DNA of 44,449 nt from an uncultured bacterium (GTDB lineage Bacteria > Actinomycetota > Actinomycetes > S36-B12 > CAIKAW01), in NCBI GenBank assembly GCA_903825575.1, contig CAIKAW010000045.1, positions 1 to 44,449 of the forward strand, written 5' to 3'. The translations under genes and the position numbers were made by a program. The notes beneath the pieces were generated by a model. It ran no database searches. It saw only the letters and a list, made by a program, of their open reading frames with translations, and was not told where the DNA came from. Position 1 is the first letter of the stretch. Each line of letters begins with the position of its first letter. Of this stretch, positions 17,912 through 28,142 are shown piece by piece.

Positions 17912-18862
17912 TCAACCGCCCGATGCGCTTGGGCTGGGGCTGATCGTGGCGGACCCACCGGCCAGCGGGCTGGCGGTGACCGTCACGGTCACCGTTGGAG
18001 TGGCCACGGGCGTAGGCAGGACAGAGTCGCGTGGGTCCGTCCGCGGCGGTTCGATGACGACGCCTACCAAATCCAAACTGAAGACGTCCACAAATGGCTT
18101 GATGAATGCGATCCGCCCGCTTTGGCCCTTCACGCCTTGGACGGACGTCACGGTCCCAATTGGAACACCGGGAACGAACGGACGGTAGTTCGCCGAACCG
18201 AACGTGACGATCCGCTCCCCCACCTTCATGTCAGCAAAGGGATCAAACAGCTGCATCTGCAGCGAGAGCGGGTGTAGCCCATCGCCTGAGGTCACCCCGA
18301 TCGACAAGGTTCCGGCGAGGCGACTGCCAACACTGCTTGTGTCGTCGACCAGGAGCACGACTGTGCAGGTAGTCGCCGATACTGCGGACACTCGCCCGAC
18401 CAGTCCGTTGCCACTTAATACCGTTTCGTCAATTTGGATTCCATCCGTGGTCCCGACATCCAGAGTCAAGGTCCACGCCAAACTCTGGGCAATATTGACG
18501 GCAACTACCTGCGCTGGGACAACTCGATACCTACCCAAAGCCGCGACTCGAAGCAGGTTGTCGAGTTCGGCAGCGCGGTTTGCTTGATAGCCGCCGTTAG
18601 CCAGTTGTTGGTTGAGGGAAGCCACTTGATCGCGCAAGCGTGCCAATTCGCGATCCTTGGAGTTGATGCTGGTCAATCCAGTGATAAACCGGCCAATCGG
18701 CGAGAAGACGCTGTGCATACCGCGTTCGAGTGGCCCAAAGACTGCGGAAGCGCCGTGGTTGGCCGAACGCACAGCCCCACCTTGGAGTCCCAGAACAGCA
18801 ACACTCAGCGCCACGACGAGCAACACCGCCGCAATTATCCGCGATCTGCGGCTATTCCTCAT
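17912..18862 (-). CDS. mreC: Rod shape-determining protein MreC
   Basis: A 316-residue protein with a basic N-terminus, one membrane helix (about 9-27), a coiled-coil segment (about 65-100, LARLRDQVASLNQQL), and the beta-rich MreC domain (about 110-265, VVAVNIAQSLAWTLTLDVGT and VLLVDDTSSVGSRL). It spans the membrane and connects MreB inside with PBP2 outside. The C-terminal Pro/Thr/Ser tail is low complexity. Seven bases downstream of mreB. Confidence 0.95.
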   Translation of the reverse strand: MRNSRRSRIIAAVLLVVALSVAVLGLQGGAVRSANHGASAVFGPLERGMHSVFSPIGRFITGLTSINSKDRELARLRDQVASLNQQLANGGYQANRAAELDNLLRVAALGRYRVVPAQVVAVNIAQSLAWTLTLDVGTTDGIQIDETVLSGNGLVGRVSAVSATTCTVVLLVDDTSSVGSRLAGTLSIGVTSGDGLHPLSLQMQLFDPFADMKVGERIVTFGSANYRPFVPGVPIGTVTSVQGVKGQSGRIAFIKPFVDVFSLDLVGVVIEPPRTDPRDSVLPTPVATPTVTVTVTASPLAGGSATISPSPSASGG

Positions 18863-18869
18863 GCTGAGG

Positions 18870-19901
18870 TCAGCGGCGTGGTTCGGAGATCAGAACCTGC
18901 TGCAATGCCTCGAACTCCTCTACGCACTTGCCCGAACCAAGCGCCACGCAATCAAGCGGCGATTCGGCGATAACGATTGGCATTCCGGTCTCGTGGCGCA
19001 GTCGTTCGTCGAGGCCCTTAAGCAATGCGCCACCACCGGTGAGCACGATGCCGCGATCCATGATGTCGCCCGAAAGTTCAGGAGGTGTGCGATCCAAGGT
19101 GGTCTTAACCGCATCGACGATCGCATTCACCGGTTCGTCGATCGCGCGACGAATCTCTTCGGCGGTTACGACAACAGTTCGCGGCAGCCCTGTCACTAGG
19201 TCACGGCCTCGAATTTCGGCGTGCGGTTCATCCGGGCTTGGGAATGCCGAACCGATCGCCATCTTGATTTCTTCAGCGGTGCGCTCGCCCAGCATCAGCG
19301 AGTATTCCTTCTTCACGTAGTTGATGATCGCGCTATCGAGTTCATCGCCGCCGACGCGAATCGAAAGACTCGTTACGATTCCGCCAAGCGAAATCACCGC
19401 AACCTCAGTCGTTCCACCGCCAATATCGACGACCATGTTTCCGGTCGGCTCATGCACCGGCAGGTTCGCTCCGATTGCGGCGGCCATTGGCTCTTCGATG
19501 ATGTAGACCTTGCGGGCACCAGCTGCATAACCAGCATCCTTGACCGCACGCTGCTCAACGCCAGTGATCCCACTGGGTACGCAGATAACAAGTCGAGGCT
19601 TAGCAAGATGGCGACGCTTGTGCACCTTCTGAATGAAGTAGCGCAACATGCGCTCTGTGGTGTCGAAGTCTGCGATGACGCCATCTTTAAGTGGGCGGAT
19701 CGCCACGATGTTGCCGGGCGTTCGTCCGATCATCTTCTTGGCTTCGGATCCGACAGCCAGAATTCCGCCGGTGTTCTGGTTGATCGCAACTACCGATGGC
19801 TCATTCAGGACGATGCCCCGCCCGCGCACGTAGACCAACGTGTTCGCCGTCCCAAGATCGACCGCCATGTCGCGGCCGATGAACGCCATATTGTTGGTCA
19901 T
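18870..19901 (-). CDS. mreB: Actin-like rod shape protein MreB
   Basis: A 343-residue bacterial actin. The nucleotide-binding phosphate loops are visible as [17 protein letters not shown] (phosphate 1) and [18 protein letters not shown] (phosphate 2), with [14 protein letters not shown] as the adenosine motif. Filaments guide the RodA/PBP2 machine along the inner membrane. First gene of mreBCD-mrdA-rodA; the 88 bases upstream (19902-19989) before the end of the previous gene (20008) probably contain its promoter. Confidence 0.97.
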   Translation of the reverse strand: MTNNMAFIGRDMAVDLGTANTLVYVRGRGIVLNEPSVVAINQNTGGILAVGSEAKKMIGRTPGNIVAIRPLKDGVIADFDTTERMLRYFIQKVHKRRHLAKPRLVICVPSGITGVEQRAVKDAGYAAGARKVYIIEEPMAAAIGANLPVHEPTGNMVVDIGGGTTEVAVISLGGIVTSLSIRVGGDELDSAIINYVKKEYSLMLGERTAEEIKMAIGSAFPSPDEPHAEIRGRDLVTGLPRTVVVTAEEIRRAIDEPVNAIVDAVKTTLDRTPPELSGDIMDRGIVLTGGGALLKGLDERLRHETGMPIVIAESPLDCVALGSGKCVEEFEALQQVLISEPRR

Positions 19902-20007
19902 GCCTCGGGCCTTTCGTAGGATCGTGCTGGGCGGCGGTACCGAGCGCCCATGGTACGCGGTAAGTGCCCCAAGCCCGGAATGTCCGATTTAACTCTGCAG
20001 GTGGTGT

Positions 20008-20781
20008 TCAGGCCAGGCCGGGAAAGAACAGCGCGATTTCCTTCGCTGCCGACTCCGGGGAATCAGACCCGTGCGACACGTTTTCGCCCATGGTTGCTGC
20101 CAAATCGCCACGGATCGTGCCTGGAGTGGCATTGACCGGGTTGGTCGCACCCATCAAATTGCGCCACCCAACGATCACGTCCGGGCCTTCGACAACAGCC
20201 GCAACGAGCGGCGAGGAGGTGATGAAATCGACCAGCTCACCGAAGAAGGGCTTGCTGGAATGCTCGCCGTAATGCGCTTCGGCTGTCGCTCGATCCAAGG
20301 TCCGCAATTCGAGTGCGACGATGCGCCAACCCTTGCGTTCGATCCGGCCAAGCACCTCGCCGACCAAGTTTCGGGCCACGCCATCCGGCTTGATCAGGAC
20401 AAGAGTGCGCTCTGCCACGACTGCTCCACTTCGATTATTGGGATGATCCGATGTTACCTGCGCCAGCCTGAAGGCTCGCAACGCCTCCCCTCGCCGGCCG
20501 ACGACGAGCGCAATAACCCACAGCGCTGCGAAGACCGCGCCAATGACCGCTAGGGCCGGCGCCACGAGTCCGGCCGCCAGAATCGCAACCTGCAGACCGG
20601 AGCCAAGGATTAGTCCGCCCGGCCGTCGGACCATCCCGGCCGAAATCACTGCCGCCACAGCTAACCCCGCCAGCAACCACACAGCTGAAACGCCCTGGTG
20701 GTTGACGTGGGTGGCAACCGGAAGCGCGAGCAGAATGACCAACGCCTCAAATGCCAGCACAGCCCGAGTCAGGATCGACAT
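20008..20781 (-). CDS. ndk: DUF4233 membrane domain fused in frame to nucleoside diphosphate kinase
   Basis: A 257-residue frame with two parts. Residues 1-100 hold four hydrophobic helices of the DUF4233 type. Residues 122-257 are a full NDK, from [17 protein letters not shown] to the active-site His in [13 protein letters not shown] and FFPGLA. NDK moves the gamma phosphate between nucleoside triphosphates. In many Actinobacteria folC, DUF4233 and ndk are separate neighbours; here no stop lies between the last two. A GTG at 20416-20418 with GGAG five bases upstream could start a free 136-residue NDK, so both a fusion and a soluble kinase may be made. Start ATG 20779-20781 has GGGG upstream; a TTG at 20797-20799 is an alternative. 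Confidence 0.9.
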   Translation of the reverse strand: MSILTRAVLAFEALVILLALPVATHVNHQGVSAVWLLAGLAVAAVISAGMVRRPGGLILGSGLQVAILAAGLVAPALAVIGAVFAALWVIALVVGRRGEALRAFRLAQVTSDHPNNRSGAVVAERTLVLIKPDGVARNLVGEVLGRIERKGWRIVALELRTLDRATAEAHYGEHSSKPFFGELVDFITSSPLVAAVVEGPDVIVGWRNLMGATNPVNATPGTIRGDLAATMGENVSHGSDSPESAAKEIALFFPGLA

Positions 20782-20795
20782 TTCAGTACCCCTTT

Positions 20796-22175
20796 TCAAC
20801 CATTGCGGCTGAAAAGAGCACGGGCCTCGCCGGCAGTCGCGACGGACCCGGTGATGAGCACGCCGGCGCCGCCAACTTCGCCAGCTTCTTCGGCGAGCGC
20901 GACCGCAACATCAATTGCATCGATGAGTCGCGGCACCTGAGTTACACGATCGAACCCAAAGACCTCTCCGGCAAGTTCAAATAGCGCAGCAACAGCCAGC
21001 GCCCGAGGCGACGAGCTGGCTGTCACGACCACCTGATCCAAGACCGGCTCCAGCGCCTCAAGTACCCCGCGGGCGTCTTTGTCGGCAAGAATCGCGACAA
21101 CGCCGATCAATCGATCGAAGGCGAAAGAGTCGGCCACTGCCTCGGCTAGCGCCAGGGCCCCTGCCGGATTGTGGGCAGCATCTAGCAAAACAGTCGGGGA
21201 CCTTCGCACGACTTCCAGTCGTCCCGGCGATGTGGCCTGAGCAAAACCGGCCCGAACCACGTCCGGGTCCAAAACCCCGCGACCCCCACCGAGGAACGAT
21301 TCAACAGCCACCAAAGCCAGTACGGCGTTGTGGGCCTGATGGGCTCCATGTAGTGGAAGAAAGATGTCCTCGTAGTTTCCGCCCAGTCCCTGCAGGGAAA
21401 TGAGTTGCCCACCTACCCCAACGTCGCGGCGAATAACACCGAATTCGACGCCCTCCCGCGCAACGATGGCCTCGACTCGTAGGGCCTCGCGCAGCAGCAC
21501 CTCGGCAGCAGCCAGCTCCTGCTGGCCGAGCACCGCGATTGATCCGGGCTTGATGATGCCGGCCTTCTCAGCGGCAATGCCGGCCAAATCTGATCCAAGG
21601 TATTCCACGTGGTCGATTGAGATCGGTGTAACGACCGCAACTTGCCCGTCGACAACGTTGGTCGCATCCCAGCGTCCACCCATGCCCACTTCGATGACAC
21701 TGACTTCGACGGGTGCATCGGCAAAACACACATAAGCCAGCGCTGTCATGGCCTCGAAGAACGACAACGGCGGGCCACCGGCGGCCGCACTGCGATCATC
21801 GACAAGTTGCAAATACGGCGCGATCTCTTCGTAGCCGGCCACAAATCGATCCTCCGGGATCGGCTCGCCTTCGAGCAGGATCCGCTCCCTCGGAGTGATC
21901 AAGTGCGGACTCGTGTAGCCCCCCGTACGAAGTCCGAAAGCTCGCAATAGGGATTCGATCATTCGCGAAGTAGATGTCTTGCCGTTCGTCCCCGTGATGT
22001 GAATGGCTGGGGCCGAGTGCTGCGGGTCGCCCAGAAGCGAAACCAGATCGGTCATCCGGGTCAACGTCGGCGCGATGATCGATTCAGGAACCCGGCGCAG
22101 AAGAGCCGCCGCCGCAGCCGCGAAGGCCGGGTCGGTGGTCTGGTTTGATCCGGGAGCACCGGGCACGTCGGCCAC
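20796..22175 (-). CDS. folC: Folylpolyglutamate synthase / dihydrofolate synthase FolC
   Basis: A 459-residue Mur-ligase-fold enzyme that adds glutamate to dihydropteroate and folates. Seen: the ATP loop [14 protein letters not shown] near residue 60, [24 protein letters not shown], and SIDHVEYLG. The [12 protein letters not shown] motif starts the C-terminal domain. GTG start. Divergent from valS with a 29-base gap, so the two promoters must overlap or lie within the gene ends. Downstream it leads into the DUF4233-NDK gene. Confidence 0.95.
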   Translation of the reverse strand: MADVPGAPGSNQTTDPAFAAAAAALLRRVPESIIAPTLTRMTDLVSLLGDPQHSAPAIHITGTNGKTSTSRMIESLLRAFGLRTGGYTSPHLITPRERILLEGEPIPEDRFVAGYEEIAPYLQLVDDRSAAAGGPPLSFFEAMTALAYVCFADAPVEVSVIEVGMGGRWDATNVVDGQVAVVTPISIDHVEYLGSDLAGIAAEKAGIIKPGSIAVLGQQELAAAEVLLREALRVEAIVAREGVEFGVIRRDVGVGGQLISLQGLGGNYEDIFLPLHGAHQAHNAVLALVAVESFLGGGRGVLDPDVVRAGFAQATSPGRLEVVRRSPTVLLDAAHNPAGALALAEAVADSFAFDRLIGVVAILADKDARGVLEALEPVLDQVVVTASSSPRALAVAALFELAGEVFGFDRVTQVPRLIDAIDVAVALAEEAGEVGGAGVLITGSVATAGEARALFSRNG

Positions 22176-22204
22176 GGGTCGGGAGTCTACGCGGGATCTC
22201 TAGA

Positions 22205-24787
22205 ATGGCGCCCATGACGCAGGCCAGCCCGACCCCACGCATCCCCGATGCTCCGACCATCGAGGGGATCGAGGAACGGTGGTCCCAGACTTGGGAACGC
22301 GAAGGAACATTCCGATTTGATCGCACTGCAACGCGCGAGCAGGTCTATTCGATCGACACTCCCCCTCCCACGGTCAGCGGATCGCTCCACGTTGGACACG
22401 TGTTCTCCTATACGCACACCGACTTGATCGCCCGGTTCCAGCGCATGAATGGCCTGGAAGTCTTCTACCCAATGGGCTGGGACGACAACGGATTACCCAC
22501 CGAGCGTCGAGTGCAGAACTACTACGGCGTGCGCTGTGAGCCGTCTTTGCCTTACGACGCAGGATTCGAACCACCGGCCGAGCCAGGCAAAGATCAAATC
22601 GCAATTAGCCGTCGCAACTTCGTGGAACTATGCGAACGGCTAACCGTTGAGGACGAGGTTGCGTTCGAACAACTTTGGCGGCGCCTTGGCATCTCGGTCG
22701 ACTGGACGATGACCTACCAAACGATCGACTCGACGGCCCGGGCCGCATCCCAGCGCGGCTTCTTGCGCAATTTGGCGCGCGGCGAGGCGTACCAGTCCGA
22801 GGCACCAACTCTTTGGGATGTCACGTTCCGCACTGCAGTTGCACAGGCTGAACTCGAGGACCGGGAGCGACCAGGGGCATACCACCGCGTCGCCTTCCAT
22901 CGCGCTGGCGATCCGATCCACATCGAAACCACCCGGCCCGAACTGTTGGCTGCGTGCGTCGCGCTGGTTGCGCACCCTGACGACGAGCGCTACCAGTCGT
23001 TATTCGGAACCACGGTGCGCACGCCGCTGTTCGACGTCGAAGTTCCGATCGTCGCGCACCGATTGGCTGATCCCGACAAGGGCTCGGGGATCGCCATGAT
23101 TTGCACATTTGGTGATCTGACCGACGTCATCTGGTGGCGCGAACTTAACCTGCCAACTCGTCCAATTTTGGGCTGGGACGGAAGAATCCTGCCCGAAACC
23201 CCTGCTTGGATCACGTCGGATTCGGCGATCACGGCGTACACAACCATCGCCGGTGCAACGACATTCACTGCACGCGAACGCACTGCCGAAATGCTGCGGA
23301 CGTCCGGCGACTTGATCGGCGACGTGCGCGAAATCATGCACCCGGTTAAGTTCTTCGAAAAGGGCGACAAACCGCTCGAGATCGTCACCACCCGCCAGTG
23401 GTACATCACCAATGGCGGCCGCGACGAAGAACTGCGAAAGAAACTCCTCGCACGGGGTTCCGAACTGCAGTGGCATCCGGCGCATATGAAGGTGCGATAC
23501 GAGAACTGGGTGGAAGGCTTGAACGGCGACTGGCTGATTAGTCGCCAGCGTTTCTTTGGAGTACCAGTCCCGCTTTGGTACGGGGTCGATGCCGACGGCA
23601 ATCCGGACTATGCAAAGCGACTAGTGCCCAACGAATCTGACCTTCCGATCGATCCGTCTTCTGAAGCACCCGACGGCTATGACTCAACTCAGCGTGGAAA
23701 GCCAAACGGCTTCATTGGTGACCCAGACGTGATGGATACCTGGGCAACCTCCTCTCTGTCGCCCCAAATTGCCGGCGGCTGGGAACGCGATCCCGATCTT
23801 TGGGCTCGCATCTACCCAATGGACCTGCGCCCGCAAGCCCACGAGATCATCCGCACTTGGTTGTTCTCATCCGTCGTGCGGGCACATCTAGAAGATGGCC
23901 AGCTCCCGTGGAAACATGCGGCCATCAGCGGCTGGATTTTGGACCCGGACCGAAAGAAGATGGCCAAGTCCAAGGGCAATGTAGTCACGCCGCTTGACTT
24001 GCTCGAAGAGCACGGCTCCGATGCGCTGCGCTATTGGGCCGCAAGCGGACGTCCCGGCACGGATACGGCATTTGACATCGGGCAGATGAAGACCGGCCGG
24101 CGCCTTGCCATCAAGATTCTCAACGCCAGCCGCTTCGCACTGAGTTTTGGCACAGTTGGTGGCCCGGTCACCGAACCCTTGGACCAGGCGCTACTTGCAG
24201 ACCTTGCCCGGGTCATCACTGATGCCACCGCGGCACTGAATGACTACCAATACACCCGGGCGATGGAAACCACGGAGTCGTTCTTCTGGCGCTTCTGCGA
24301 TGACTACCTCGAACTGGTCAAGGAACGGGCCTACGGCGCCCGCGGCGAGGACGCGGCGAACTCCGCAATCACCACTCTGACGACAACACTTACTGTGCTC
24401 CTCAAACTTTTTGCACCGTTCTTGCCGTTCGTGACCGAAGAGGTTTGGTCCTGGTGGCAGGAGGGCAGCATCCATCGCGCGAGTTGGCCGAAACCCACGG
24501 ACGCCGTTGATGTGGCCTTGGCGGACTCTGGGCAACTTGGTTCGGTGCCAGTGGGCGACCCGGCACTGTTAGCGGACGTCGCACTGGTTCTCTCCGGGAT
24601 CCGCAAGGCAAAGTCCGAGGCCAAGGTGTCTATGCGCACCGATGTGGTGAGCGCACACGTAACGGGTCCGGCCGATGCCCTAGCTCGAATCTCAGCGGCC
24701 AGCGCCGACCTAATAGCTGCCGGCCGAGTGCTGGATCTGCAACTGAGCCAAACCACCGGCCCACTCTCGGTCGAAGTCCAGCTTTAG
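22205..24787 (+). CDS. valS: Valyl-tRNA synthetase
   Basis: An 860-residue class I synthetase charging tRNA-Val. The HIGH motif appears as [15 protein letters not shown] and KMSKS as [11 protein letters not shown]. An editing (CP1) domain lies between them, with a [20 protein letters not shown] segment typical of Ile/Val/Leu enzymes. The C-terminal anticodon domain includes [17 protein letters not shown]. The long C-terminal coiled coil of E. coli-type ValRS is missing, as in the shorter actinobacterial form. Start is ATG 22205 or 22214; no clear ribosome binding site, so a leaderless transcript is possible. Confidence 0.95.
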   Translation: MAPMTQASPTPRIPDAPTIEGIEERWSQTWEREGTFRFDRTATREQVYSIDTPPPTVSGSLHVGHVFSYTHTDLIARFQRMNGLEVFYPMGWDDNGLPTERRVQNYYGVRCEPSLPYDAGFEPPAEPGKDQIAISRRNFVELCERLTVEDEVAFEQLWRRLGISVDWTMTYQTIDSTARAASQRGFLRNLARGEAYQSEAPTLWDVTFRTAVAQAELEDRERPGAYHRVAFHRAGDPIHIETTRPELLAACVALVAHPDDERYQSLFGTTVRTPLFDVEVPIVAHRLADPDKGSGIAMICTFGDLTDVIWWRELNLPTRPILGWDGRILPETPAWITSDSAITAYTTIAGATTFTARERTAEMLRTSGDLIGDVREIMHPVKFFEKGDKPLEIVTTRQWYITNGGRDEELRKKLLARGSELQWHPAHMKVRYENWVEGLNGDWLISRQRFFGVPVPLWYGVDADGNPDYAKRLVPNESDLPIDPSSEAPDGYDSTQRGKPNGFIGDPDVMDTWATSSLSPQIAGGWERDPDLWARIYPMDLRPQAHEIIRTWLFSSVVRAHLEDGQLPWKHAAISGWILDPDRKKMAKSKGNVVTPLDLLEEHGSDALRYWAASGRPGTDTAFDIGQMKTGRRLAIKILNASRFALSFGTVGGPVTEPLDQALLADLARVITDATAALNDYQYTRAMETTESFFWRFCDDYLELVKERAYGARGEDAANSAITTLTTTLTVLLKLFAPFLPFVTEEVWSWWQEGSIHRASWPKPTDAVDVALADSGQLGSVPVGDPALLADVALVLSGIRKAKSEAKVSMRTDVVSAHVTGPADALARISAASADLIAAGRVLDLQLSQTTGPLSVEVQL

Positions 24788-24875
24788 ACGCCTTCCCAGA
24801 GGGATTGACGCGCCTGGGCTTTCACCCGATTGGCTCAACGTCGGTTAAGCCCACCCCAAGAACGACCGAATCTGC

Positions 24876-25304
24876 GTGAGTACCGACCCAGATCGGTACG
24901 TCGATCGGCTCTTCGCCGCTCGGCGGGGACGTTCCGGGGGGAATGTGATGGGCAGGTTACGAGTAGTGGTTGATCCAGCCTCACCAGGTCCCGGCAGCAC
25001 CGTGCTCCCTGGAGTTCCGTTACCGGAATCCCATTGGCGAAACACCGAGCACTCGGGGTGGTCAGTGCCGAGCCCCCGCGGAGCAAGTCCGTTACCGGCC
25101 GCTTGGTCGGTCGTACCGCTTCCGGACATGAAGGAAACTGGCGCCGATACCGGCGAGTCCTTCGAAGTATCCGCGCTCCCACTGGAGCCGCGCGAACTCT
25201 TGAGCGTGCTAACTATCGAGCCGGCTCTAACTCTTGAGGCAGAACCGACAGCCAAGACTTTGCCCGCAAACGCCCGCGGGCGACACCGACGACTTTCGGC
25301 CTAG
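24876..25304 (+). CDS. Hypothetical protein downstream of valS
   Basis: A 142-residue frame starting GTG (STDPDRYVDRLFAARRGRS), 88 bases after valS on the same strand and convergent with clpX, whose stop is five bases away. The first 20 residues look structured; the rest is rich in Pro, Ser, Leu and Glu, with no membrane segment. I recognise no family. A frame on the opposite strand (24845-25255) overlaps it. Direction and fit between valS and clpX favour the plus strand, but the coding signal is modest and the start may be the ATG at 24948. Confidence 0.45.
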   Translation: MSTDPDRYVDRLFAARRGRSGGNVMGRLRVVVDPASPGPGSTVLPGVPLPESHWRNTEHSGWSVPSPRGASPLPAAWSVVPLPDMKETGADTGESFEVSALPLEPRELLSVLTIEPALTLEAEPTAKTLPANARGRHRRLSA

Positions 25305-25308
25305 GCGC

Positions 25309-26592
25309 TTAAGCGGACTTCTCTCGACGCTCCCGACGGGGCGGAGCCGCTTCGCGGGGCACGAGAGTGGGGCTTGCGCTATTGCGGACAACATCGCCGC
25401 TGACGATCACGCGCGCCACATCTTGGCGACTAGGCACGTCGTACATCACGTTTAGCAGTACTTCTTCCAAGATGGCACGCAGGCCACGGGCACCGGTTCC
25501 CCGCAACAAGGCTAGATCCGCCACGGCCGATAAAGCATCGTCGGAGAACTCCAACTCGACACCATCGAGGTCGAACAGTCGCTGGTACTGGCGCACCAAA
25601 GCATTCTTAGGCACCGTCAAGACTTCGATAAGCGCAGTTGCGTCGAGCGCCGTGACTGACGTGAAGACCGGAAGCCGGCCAACAAACTCAGGGATCATCC
25701 CGAACTTCAGCAGATCCTCAGGCATCACGCGGCTGAAGATGTCGCCCGGGTTCGTGTTTCCGTCCGGCTTCTCCATCGCTGCGGTGAAGCCAATCGACTT
25801 CTTGCCCACGCGATCCTCGATGATGCGATCGAGTCCAGCGAAGGCACCTCCGACGATGAATAGCACGTTGGTCGTGTCGATCTGAATGAACTCCTGGTGC
25901 GGGTGCTTGCGCCCGCCCTGCGGAGGAACGGACGCAGTTGTGCCTTCGAGGATCTTAAGTAGGGCTTGCTGAACACCCTCGCCAGAAACATCGCGGGTGA
26001 TCGATGGGTTCTCACTCTTGCGAGCAATCTTGTCAATCTCGTCGATGTAGATGATTCCGGTTTCGGCCTTCTTGACGTCGTAGTCGGCGGCCTGAATCAA
26101 CTTGAGCAGAATGTTCTCGACATCTTCACCGACATAGCCGGCCTCCGTCAGCGCAGTCGCATCTGCGATCGCGAATGGCACGTTGAGCATGCGCGCCAAG
26201 GTTTGCGCCAACAGCGTCTTGCCTGAACCAGTGGGGCCAAGCAGCAAGATGTTCGACTTGGCGAGCTCAACCTGATCTTCGCGAGCACGCTCGCCGCCGG
26301 ACTGAACTCGCTTGTAGTGGTTGTACACCGCAACGGCCAAGGACTTCTTGGCAAGATCTTGTCCGATCACATACTGATCGAGGAACTCAAAGATCTCGCG
26401 CGGCTTGGGCAGTTCGTCCCATTGCAAATCGGATGCTTCGGTCAGCTCTTCTTCGATGATCTCGTTACACAGGTCAATGCATTCGTCACAAATGTAGACA
26501 CCGGGGCCGGCGATCAGTTTCTTGACCTGCTTCTGACTCTTTCCACAGAAGGAACACTTGAGCAGGTCGCCGCCTTCACCGATGCGCGCCAC
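25309..26592 (-). CDS. clpX: ATP-dependent Clp protease ATP-binding subunit ClpX
   Basis: A 427-residue AAA+ unfoldase feeding proteins to ClpP. The N-terminal zinc-binding domain has Cys13, Cys16, Cys35 and Cys38. The AAA+ module has Walker A GPTGSGKT (near 118-126), Walker [10 protein letters not shown], the pore loop GYVGEDV, and the ClpP-contacting IGF-type loop represented by KSIGFTA. The C-terminus is short and basic (RRERREKSA). It follows the two clpP genes after 116 bases, so the tig-clpP1-clpP2-clpX order is complete. Confidence 0.97.
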   Translation of the reverse strand: MARIGEGGDLLKCSFCGKSQKQVKKLIAGPGVYICDECIDLCNEIIEEELTEASDLQWDELPKPREIFEFLDQYVIGQDLAKKSLAVAVYNHYKRVQSGGERAREDQVELAKSNILLLGPTGSGKTLLAQTLARMLNVPFAIADATALTEAGYVGEDVENILLKLIQAADYDVKKAETGIIYIDEIDKIARKSENPSITRDVSGEGVQQALLKILEGTTASVPPQGGRKHPHQEFIQIDTTNVLFIVGGAFAGLDRIIEDRVGKKSIGFTAAMEKPDGNTNPGDIFSRVMPEDLLKFGMIPEFVGRLPVFTSVTALDATALIEVLTVPKNALVRQYQRLFDLDGVELEFSDDALSAVADLALLRGTGARGLRAILEEVLLNVMYDVPSRQDVARVIVSGDVVRNSASPTLVPREAAPPRRERREKSA

Positions 26593-26708
26593 TGCTGTTC
26601 CCCTCGCTAGTGGAGCGGCCCATTCGCCGTCCTCGCGAGACGCTACCCCGCGAAAAGCCTTCGGGGCCCGTCTTTGGTCCTCAGAACGTTATGCCCTCAG
26701 CGGACGCG

Positions 26709-27359
26709 TTAAGCGACTACGCCAACCCGTGTCGTGAGCACCTCGTCGATGATCCCGTACTCCTTAGCCATTTCGGCCGTGAGGATCTTGTCGCGTTCGA
26801 TGTCGCGGCGGACGTCTTCGACGGCCTTGCCGGTGTGTCGAGCGAGGATGGATTCCATTTCGTCTCGCATGCGAAGAACCTCGTTGGCCTGAATTTCAAT
26901 GTCAGATCCTTGGCCACCGCCCTCGGTGTACGGCTGGTGGATCAAGATTCGCGCGTGCGGCAGAGCGAATCGTTTGCCCGGTGTGCCGGAGGCGAGAAGT
27001 AGCGCTGCAGCCGACGCCGCCTGCCCCAAACAAACCGTCTGGACGTCGGGCTTTACGAATTGCATGGTGTCGTAGATCGCAGTCATCGCAGTGTAGGAGC
27101 CGCCCGGGCTATTGATGTAGATCGAGATGTCGCGATCCGGGTCCATGGATTCGAGGACCAGCAACTGCGCCATCACGTCGTCCGCTGAGGCGTCATCAAT
27201 CTGGATACCCAAGAAGATGATTCGCTCTTCAAACAACTTCGCGTATGGATCCATGAGACGTCGCATGCCATCGCGTCCGCGCTCTTCGAACTGCGGGAGA
27301 ATGTAGCGAGCGTTTGGCGACGAAACGGTGCGCCCCGAAGGAAGTCCAGTAGTAGACAC
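26709..27359 (-). CDS. clpP2: ATP-dependent Clp protease proteolytic subunit (ClpP2)
   Basis: A 216-residue serine peptidase subunit. Landmarks are [29 protein letters not shown], catalytic Ser in [13 protein letters not shown], catalytic His in ILIHQPY, and the Asp region VRRDIERDK. Start chosen as GTG 27357-27359, with GAGGAG seven bases upstream; the open frame continues further upstream only as overlap with clpP1. Actinobacteria have two ClpP proteins that form a mixed ClpP1P2 tetradecamer. Gap to clpP1 is 22 bases. Confidence 0.95.
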   Translation of the reverse strand: MSTTGLPSGRTVSSPNARYILPQFEERGRDGMRRLMDPYAKLFEERIIFLGIQIDDASADDVMAQLLVLESMDPDRDISIYINSPGGSYTAMTAIYDTMQFVKPDVQTVCLGQAASAAALLLASGTPGKRFALPHARILIHQPYTEGGGQGSDIEIQANEVLRMRDEMESILARHTGKAVEDVRRDIERDKILTAEMAKEYGIIDEVLTTRVGVVA

Positions 27360-27381
27360 GATTTTGCTCCTCGGTGCCGGA

Positions 27382-28011
27382 TCAGTTGGTTCCGCTGTCG
27401 CCCGCGACATCGCGAGCGCTGCGTACGACGTGGTCAACGAACCCGTACTCAAGGGCCTCGTCGGCAGTGAACCAGCGATCGCGATCTGAATCGTGTTCGA
27501 TGGTTTCGATGGTTTGACCCGTATGCGAAGCAATGAGTTCGGCCATCTTCTTCTTCGTGTAAAGCATCTGCTCGGCCTGAATCCGAACATCCGACGCGGT
27601 TCCGCCGATGCCGCCCGACGGTTGGTGCATCATGATGCGCGCGTGCGGCAGTGCGTAGCGCTTACCGGCCGTACCGGCCGACAACAAGAACTGCCCCATC
27701 GAAGCGGCCAGGCCCATTGCGAAGGTGGCAACGTCGTTACGCACGTATTGCATCGTGTCGTAGATGGCCATTCCGGCCGATACCGATCCACCCGGCGAAT
27801 TAATGTAGATCGAAATATCGCTGTTGGGGTCCTCCGCCGACAGCAACAACATCTGCGCGCATATCGCATTCGCCATTGAGTCTTCGACCTGCGAACCCAA
27901 GAAAATGATTCGCTCGCGCAGGAGCCTTTGATAGACCGAGTCGTCAAAGCCCGGCGCACCTTGCTGTGGGCCGCGTGCGACGGTCAGGCCAGGAACTTCC
28001 AACCCGGTCAC
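27382..28011 (-). CDS. clpP1: ATP-dependent Clp protease proteolytic subunit (ClpP1)
   Basis: A 209-residue ClpP with [36 protein letters not shown], the catalytic Ser in [11 protein letters not shown], the catalytic His in IMMHQPSGG and the Asp region in [10 protein letters not shown], all three residues of the triad. First of two adjacent clpP genes, in line with ClpP1P2 complexes of Actinobacteria. 131 bases separate it from tig, room for a promoter of the clp operon. Confidence 0.95.
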   Translation of the reverse strand: MTGLEVPGLTVARGPQQGAPGFDDSVYQRLLRERIIFLGSQVEDSMANAICAQMLLLSAEDPNSDISIYINSPGGSVSAGMAIYDTMQYVRNDVATFAMGLAASMGQFLLSAGTAGKRYALPHARIMMHQPSGGIGGTASDVRIQAEQMLYTKKKMAELIASHTGQTIETIEHDSDRDRWFTADEALEYGFVDHVVRSARDVAGDSGTN

Positions 28012-28142
28012 GATGTCTCCTTGTTCCGCAAAGCCTTCGCTATGAAGGACGCCTTGGTGACCCTAACCCCGAAGGGGCAGCGGACGTTCCCGTACTGACC
28101 AGTGTTCGCTCACGGCTTTACGCCCAATCGAACATTCCGCAC

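Noticed and set aside
24845-25255. Minus-strand frame opposite the unknown gene after valS
   Set aside because: Ser/Thr/Gly-rich with no family signs and overlapping a frame that fits the local direction better. Not fully excluded.
27360-27590. N-terminal extension of ClpP2 over clpP1
   Set aside because: It overlaps clpP1 and has no ClpP features; GTG 27357-27359 has a strong ribosome binding site.
28012-28142. ClgR-type operator upstream of clpP1
   Set aside because: CGCAAAGCCTTCGC is present but is not the inverted CGC...GCG arrangement expected, so I could not support it.
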